A program made the position numbers and the translations under genes. A DNA stretch of 64,000 nucleotides from Favolaschia claudopus (taxonomy: Eukaryota; Basidiomycota; Agaricomycetes; Agaricales; Mycenaceae): positions 1,240,001 to 1,304,000 of the forward strand of contig JAWWNJ010000042.1 of assembly GCA_037176885.1 (NCBI GenBank), given 5' to 3'. This document shows, piece by piece, positions 60,585 to 64,000 of this stretch (its first letter is position 1; each line of letters begins with the position of its first letter). A model generated the notes under the pieces. The model was not told the origin of the DNA. It did not search any database and saw only the letters and a list, made by a program, of their open reading frames with translations.

Positions 60585-60720
60585 TCCGCGCTGGTCTTTC
60601 TCCTCGGACTTTCGGCTGCAAAAGGTGCGCAAATTTGACTTTCGGGCAAAAAAGGTGCGCGAAATCGGATTTTCGGCGAAAAAACCAGCGCAATATTAAA
60701 TGTGCATTTGGACCGCCATA
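60585..60720 (-). repeat. Right terminal inverted repeat of the giant element
   Basis: Inverted, imperfect copy of 26525-26660. It ends ...GCATTTGGACCGCCATA directly before CCAGAC (60721-60726). The same inner motifs are present: CCAGCGC, GGTGCGCGAAA, GGTGCGCAAA and CCGCGCTGG. Confidence 0.88.
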
Positions 60721-60726
60721 CCAGAC
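60721..60726. repeat. Right 6-bp target site duplication (CCAGAC)
   Basis: Matches 26519-26524. On the minus strand (GTCTGG) it belongs to the first codons of the interrupted GMC exon; the old acceptor TTAG lies just to its right. Confidence 0.85.
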
Positions 60727-60836
60727 AGCTAACCAAACTGATGAACAGAAGAATAAAAAGATAATCGAGACAAACCATGAGCTAAAAACAATTATAAATG
60801 AGGATAGTTCTTCAACGAAACCAAACCGACACTCAC

Positions 60837-62191
60837 TAATTGCGGCGTCTGGAACGCTCCACCGGCAACAATAACCTCCCTCCTCGCAATAACATTCTTC
60901 TCGTCCAACTTCTGCAACTTCCCATTGAACCCCTGCGCGACAGGGAGCTTCGCACCCGGCGCCACAGCCAGTCCATACGCCGTCACCTTCCCGCCTTTAC
61001 CTTTCTTGGTGTCATCGTTGCAGAGAAGAACCTTGGTGGCGAGCGCGTGGGTCATGATCGTGAGGTTCTTCGGCGAGGGGGTGAGCTTGTCCCGGATGGA
61101 GGCGCGGAGGTGGTTCTCGTCGCCTGTGAGGAGTTCTAGGACGCGGCCGGAGGGGGGCAGCGGGACGTGCGTGTTTGGGTCTGGGATTGTGGGCGGACCG
61201 GAGGCGGCGATGATGGAGGTGGCGAGGGCGGTCCATTTGGGGTCTATGTACGTACGTACGAGTGAATGAGTGTTTGAGAATGAAAGTGAATATATAGAGC
61301 TAGAAAAGCACGCACCCGTCGAAGTGAAATTAATCGCACCATCACGACTCGTGTTGAGCCACCCGCTAAACCCATGATCGGGATTCGGCACCGCGGGGTC
61401 GAGGTAGAGGTTGCGTTCGAGGAGCGCCCAATATTGCTGCATATTGTCGCGCGACCAGGAGGGGTCGTTGAATGTACGAGAGATGGCGTCGAATTGTTGG
61501 CGCATCCCGGCGATGCTGTTTTCGCCGGCGTTGTGAATCTAGGTGAGATGTGAGTTCGATGTATTGCCAGTGTACATTTATTTTTGTGATGAAAGGGAAT
61601 TAGACGTACGGTGCAGCCTCCGATACCTGCTGAGCGAGGGTACCTGATTTCGTGAAACAAACGACATTGAGTAAGATTGAGAATTACTTGATTTGAAAAC
61701 GGCAGAACTTGGGATGCGATTGATGTAATGTACGCACCATTCGTCATTGCGCTGGACAGGGAAGCTGGCCGGGTATTCCTTGATTGTGTAGTTCAAATCG
61801 ATTTTGGGGTCTTAATAAGGCTGAATATTAGAGAGAGAGTTTCCTTGACAAGGAGGTTGTATAATACTGACCATCGGTCGCGGCGAGGGCGGTGAACAGG
61901 GAGGTTGTGTTGGGGTTGTTGCTTTCGTCTTCGCCGGTTTCGACGAGGAGGACTGCGGGGGGCGTTAGAAAAGAAGGGAACGAGAGAGAAGTCAGTAAGT
62001 AAACAATCACCAGAAAATCCGTTCTCGGCGAGTCTAGCGGCGACGGGCCCGCCACCTGCGCCAGCCCCGACGACGATGTAGTCGTAGATGGCGTCTTCCG
62101 TGCTTGGGCATGCCGGGAGCGTCGAGGAAGCAGCGTTAGCAAATATGGGAGAGGCGAGCAGAGCAAGAAAGGTTGCTGTGAGGAGCCCCAT
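60837..62191 (-). pseudogene. GMC oxidoreductase, 5-prime half of the split gene
   Basis: The start at 62191 gives a signal peptide (MGLLTATFLALLASPIF), then the FAD-binding motif YDYIVVGAGAGGGPVAARLAE. Further exons include NTTSLFTALAATD, WPASFPVQRNDEW-like sequence, a Gly/Asn-rich stretch with the site near SRDN where copies 1 and 2 are truncated, and the exon ending VIVAGGAFQTPQL at 60837 with a GTGAGT donor. GMC flavoproteins of this kind oxidise alcohols or sugars and often act outside the cell in wood- or litter-decay fungi; the substrate here is unknown. The rest of the gene lies beyond the 34.2-kb insert at 25376-26524, so a normal transcript is unlikely. Confidence 0.9.
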
Positions 62192-62261
62192 GCCAGTCAG
62201 ATGAAGAAATTTAAAATCGACGATGAAGAAGTGAATGAGGACTGTTTCTCGCAACCTCAGG

Positions 62262-62269
62262 TATTTATG
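62262..62269 (-). promoter_or_regulatory. TATA-like box of GMC copy 3
   Basis: CATAAATA on the minus strand, about 75 bp upstream of the start at 62191, conserved in all three GMC copies of the window. Confidence 0.5.
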
Positions 62270-63139
62270 CAAGTCGCGGATGCTGACTGTTCAACTGCTG
62301 CAACCATGCGCTGCGCTGCTTCTACATGATATGACGTGAAGAAACGGATATTCGGGGGGGTCGAAGTGTGGGATGATGGATCAATCACTCGGGTGGGGAG
62401 CCAGGTTTTAGCTAATAACGCTTTCGAGTCAGCGGATGGCTAACCGCCGCGTTGCGAGTCAGCGTGGAGGAGGTAATCACCCCATGGGCCGCCGAAGGCT
62501 CGGAGTTCTGCGACTGCGACTGCGAGGTCTCGCCCGAGAACTTTCGTGAGGCGAACGAGGGGTTGAAGTTAAACCATTCAGGACTATTAAAGAACGATGG
62601 CTGATAAAGCGTGCGCTGAATTGGGTGTCAGCACAAGAATGCAACTAGGGAGATGAAGAAAATGCAAAACTTACTTAGTAACTTACCTCGAGTCAACGCA
62701 TCCTCACAGCTCCGCACTTGAATCCATCGGTTATTGTATCATTTGCACAAACTAACTGCGTAATTTCGTGGAAAACAAGATCAAGGTTGACACCGTTGAA
62801 GAAGTTGGGAATTGGTTAGGAACTGAGCGAAGGCGGAAATGATGCACACGTCAACATTAGTCAACATCATCAAACAAACGACTCTTGTACCTTTCACCAT
62901 TTCTAAATTCGAAGTCATTCAACCTCTGTCTACTTGCGTTTCGGCGGCCTTTTTCGTTGATAAATACTGTTAGCATCCAATGTGATCCCGCTGCTGGGGG
63001 CCCAGCTTCTTGGTAAGTACTTTCCGACGTGGCAAAATCTCATTGGACTCAGTTCAAGTTGTCACGGTGGACTCTTGTATATACACTCGGAAATCTTGAG
63101 TCAGCTGCTTCCTTTGGCGGGAGAACATCCTTCAAGTTC
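62270..63139. other. Upstream region of GMC copy 3, paralogous to 2361-3450
   Basis: Shared landmarks with copies 1 and 2 include TTTTAGCTAATA, GCGAGTCA, ACCCCATG-GCC, AAGGCTCGG-GTTCTGCGA, GAGGTCTCGCCCGAGA, GTCAACATTAGTCAACATC, TTCGGCGGCCTTTT/TTCCGACGACCTTTT and ACTTTCCGACG. Overall similarity is lower than between copies 1 and 2. No gene was seen. Confidence 0.6.
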
Positions 63140-64000
63140 GGAAGACAAAGGACTGCTACGTCTCACGCCCCGCCCGCGCTTCCCTCCGCAAATTTCCTCG
63201 CCGCGCATCCCACCTTGACCTACCTCCGGCTCGCGCGGAATTTCAAGCGATGGATGTCGCCGGACGATCCGGAGGATCTAAAGCTGGTCTTTGCGTTTCC
63301 GGAGAGGTTGGAGGCGTTTTCCGGCGTGATGCAGCAGTTGCCTTCTCCTCTGACTACTCCCACCATGGCACACCCGCAACATCAACACCACCCTAAGGGC
63401 CACCCCCGACCTCATGTGCGAGCCCCTCTACGCCTCACGCGCCGCCCGCCTCCGCGCCGCCCTCCGCCTTTTACCCTCTCTCACAGGCCTGGAGCTGTGG
63501 GTGCACATCCCCGAGCCGAATGCGGGCCACGAGGGGTTCTTCCGGGAGCTGTGGGGCGCCGCAGTGGGGTTGGAGGATTTGCATTTTATGTGTACGACGG
63601 GGTTTGGGAAGGTTGGTGCTTCTTCACATCGTCGAAATTCAACCTACTTTCCCTTCTCACAGAAACCCCTCGCGGAACTCGCTCGCTCGCTGGACGTCCT
63701 CCCCAACCTGCGTACCTTCGCATTGACGAAGGGCCACCGATACGCGGATGAGAGCATGCGGAGGTCGGCGGTGAGGATTTTTGGGGCTGTCGCAGCGGGG
63801 GCGAGGGCGAGGGCGTCGAGTTCGAATTCGAATTCAAATTGGACTTGGGTATCCCAATCACAGGGAAACTCCGCGGAGGGTTCGACGTTGACTTTGGCTT
63901 CCTCTGAAGATTCAGACACTCCTCCTTCTCCTTCTTCAACAACTCGAAACACCACGACGTCCTCCCGCCTCACCCAAATCAACATCCGCTGGGCGCGCGC
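63140..64000 (+). pseudogene. 5-prime-truncated copy of the F-box/LRR gene
   Basis: The plus-strand sequence matches the inner exons of the gene at 20603-22959: LAAHPTLTYLRLARNFKRWM and FSGVMQQLPSP in one frame. After an indel, the parts matching ELWVHIPEPNAGHEGFF and LEDLHFMCTTGFGK lie in another frame, and the next exon matches LAELARSLDVLPNLRTFALT. The F-box-bearing first exons are missing; the homology begins right after GMC upstream sequence. Frame changes and truncation make it a pseudogene. It runs off the window end. Confidence 0.75.

Larger units (their letters stand above)
26525..60720. mobile_element. Giant 34.2-kb TIR-bounded DNA transposon (composite, nested)
   Basis: The element begins TATGGCGGTCCAAATGCAC on the left and ends with the inverted form on the right. 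The imperfect terminal repeats are about 136 bp and it is flanked by the direct repeat CCAGAC. The two flanks are the two halves of one GMC gene in matching orientation, so the boundaries are fixed independently of the repeats. Inside are uncharacterised genes A, B and C, an rve-type integrase gene near the right end, mini-exon repeats, a Helitron, a CACTA/EnSpm element and a foldback element. Six-base duplications and an rve-family integrase are also features of Polinton/Maverick transposons, but no PolB polymerase, packaging ATPase or capsid gene is seen. Nor is a DUF3435 Starship recombinase seen. Without the Helitron and CACTA elements it would be roughly 16 kb. Confidence 0.82.

Noticed and set aside
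26525..60720. Starship giant transposon
   Set aside because: No DUF3435 tyrosine recombinase was seen near either end. The element has long terminal inverted repeats and a DDE integrase instead.
26525..60720. Polinton/Maverick element
   Set aside because: Size, 6-bp duplication and rve-type integrase fit, but I see no protein-primed PolB, packaging ATPase, protease or capsid genes, and much of the length is nested insertions.

Overview
The window looks like nuclear DNA of a filamentous basidiomycete, probably an Agaricomycete. Genes are split by many short GT-AG introns with CTGAC/CTAAC branch sites. The mobile DNA is typical of that group (a Helitron, a Tnp2-type CACTA/EnSpm element, an rve-type integrase). 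The genes include a secreted GMC oxidoreductase and an F-box/leucine-rich-repeat protein. No tRNA gene, CRISPR array or bacterial-type operon was seen. All spliced gene models below were assembled by eye.

Left arm (1-12.5 kb): a tandem duplication of about 5.6 kb (1-5613 and 5614-about 10310). Each unit has an array of tiny exon-like blocks on the minus strand, a truncated 5-prime piece of a GMC oxidoreductase gene, its promoter, and a pyrimidine-rich stretch. Host genes (12.5-25.4 kb): a very large plus-strand gene encoding three consecutive astacin-like zinc metalloprotease modules plus a long C-terminal region, then a minus-strand F-box gene, then about 2.4 kb with no gene.

Centre and right (25.4-62.2 kb): a third GMC gene on the minus strand is split in two. 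Its 5-prime half is at 60837-62191 and its 3-prime half at 25376-26524. Between them lies a 34.2 kb insert (26525-60720) with imperfect terminal inverted repeats of about 136 bp beginning TATGGCGGTCC, and the 6-bp direct repeat CCAGAC on both sides. I read this as one giant DNA transposon. Its most likely mobiliser is a DDE (rve-like) integrase gene at 58382-60036, just inside the right end. It also carries three uncharacterised multi-exon genes (A 27919-30281, B 34248-37029, C 44414-57177) and has been hit by further elements: a 745-bp foldback element inside its left terminal repeat, a Helitron (about 37.2-44.3 kb), and a 10.8 kb CACTA/EnSpm element (44666-55438, 4-bp target duplication GACC) that splits an exon of gene C. 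The CACTA element carries a Tnp2-like transposase and an RTC4-like domain protein.

The most unexpected local event is in the Helitron helicase: 183 bp of large-subunit rRNA (42733-42915, including the sarcin-ricin loop) sits exactly inside the Walker B motif and ends the reading frame. Right arm (62.2-64 kb): the promoter region of the split GMC gene is paralogous to those of the two truncated copies, followed by a 5-prime-truncated copy of the F-box gene in the opposite orientation. The locus therefore combines segmental duplication, gene truncation and three to four levels of nested transposition.
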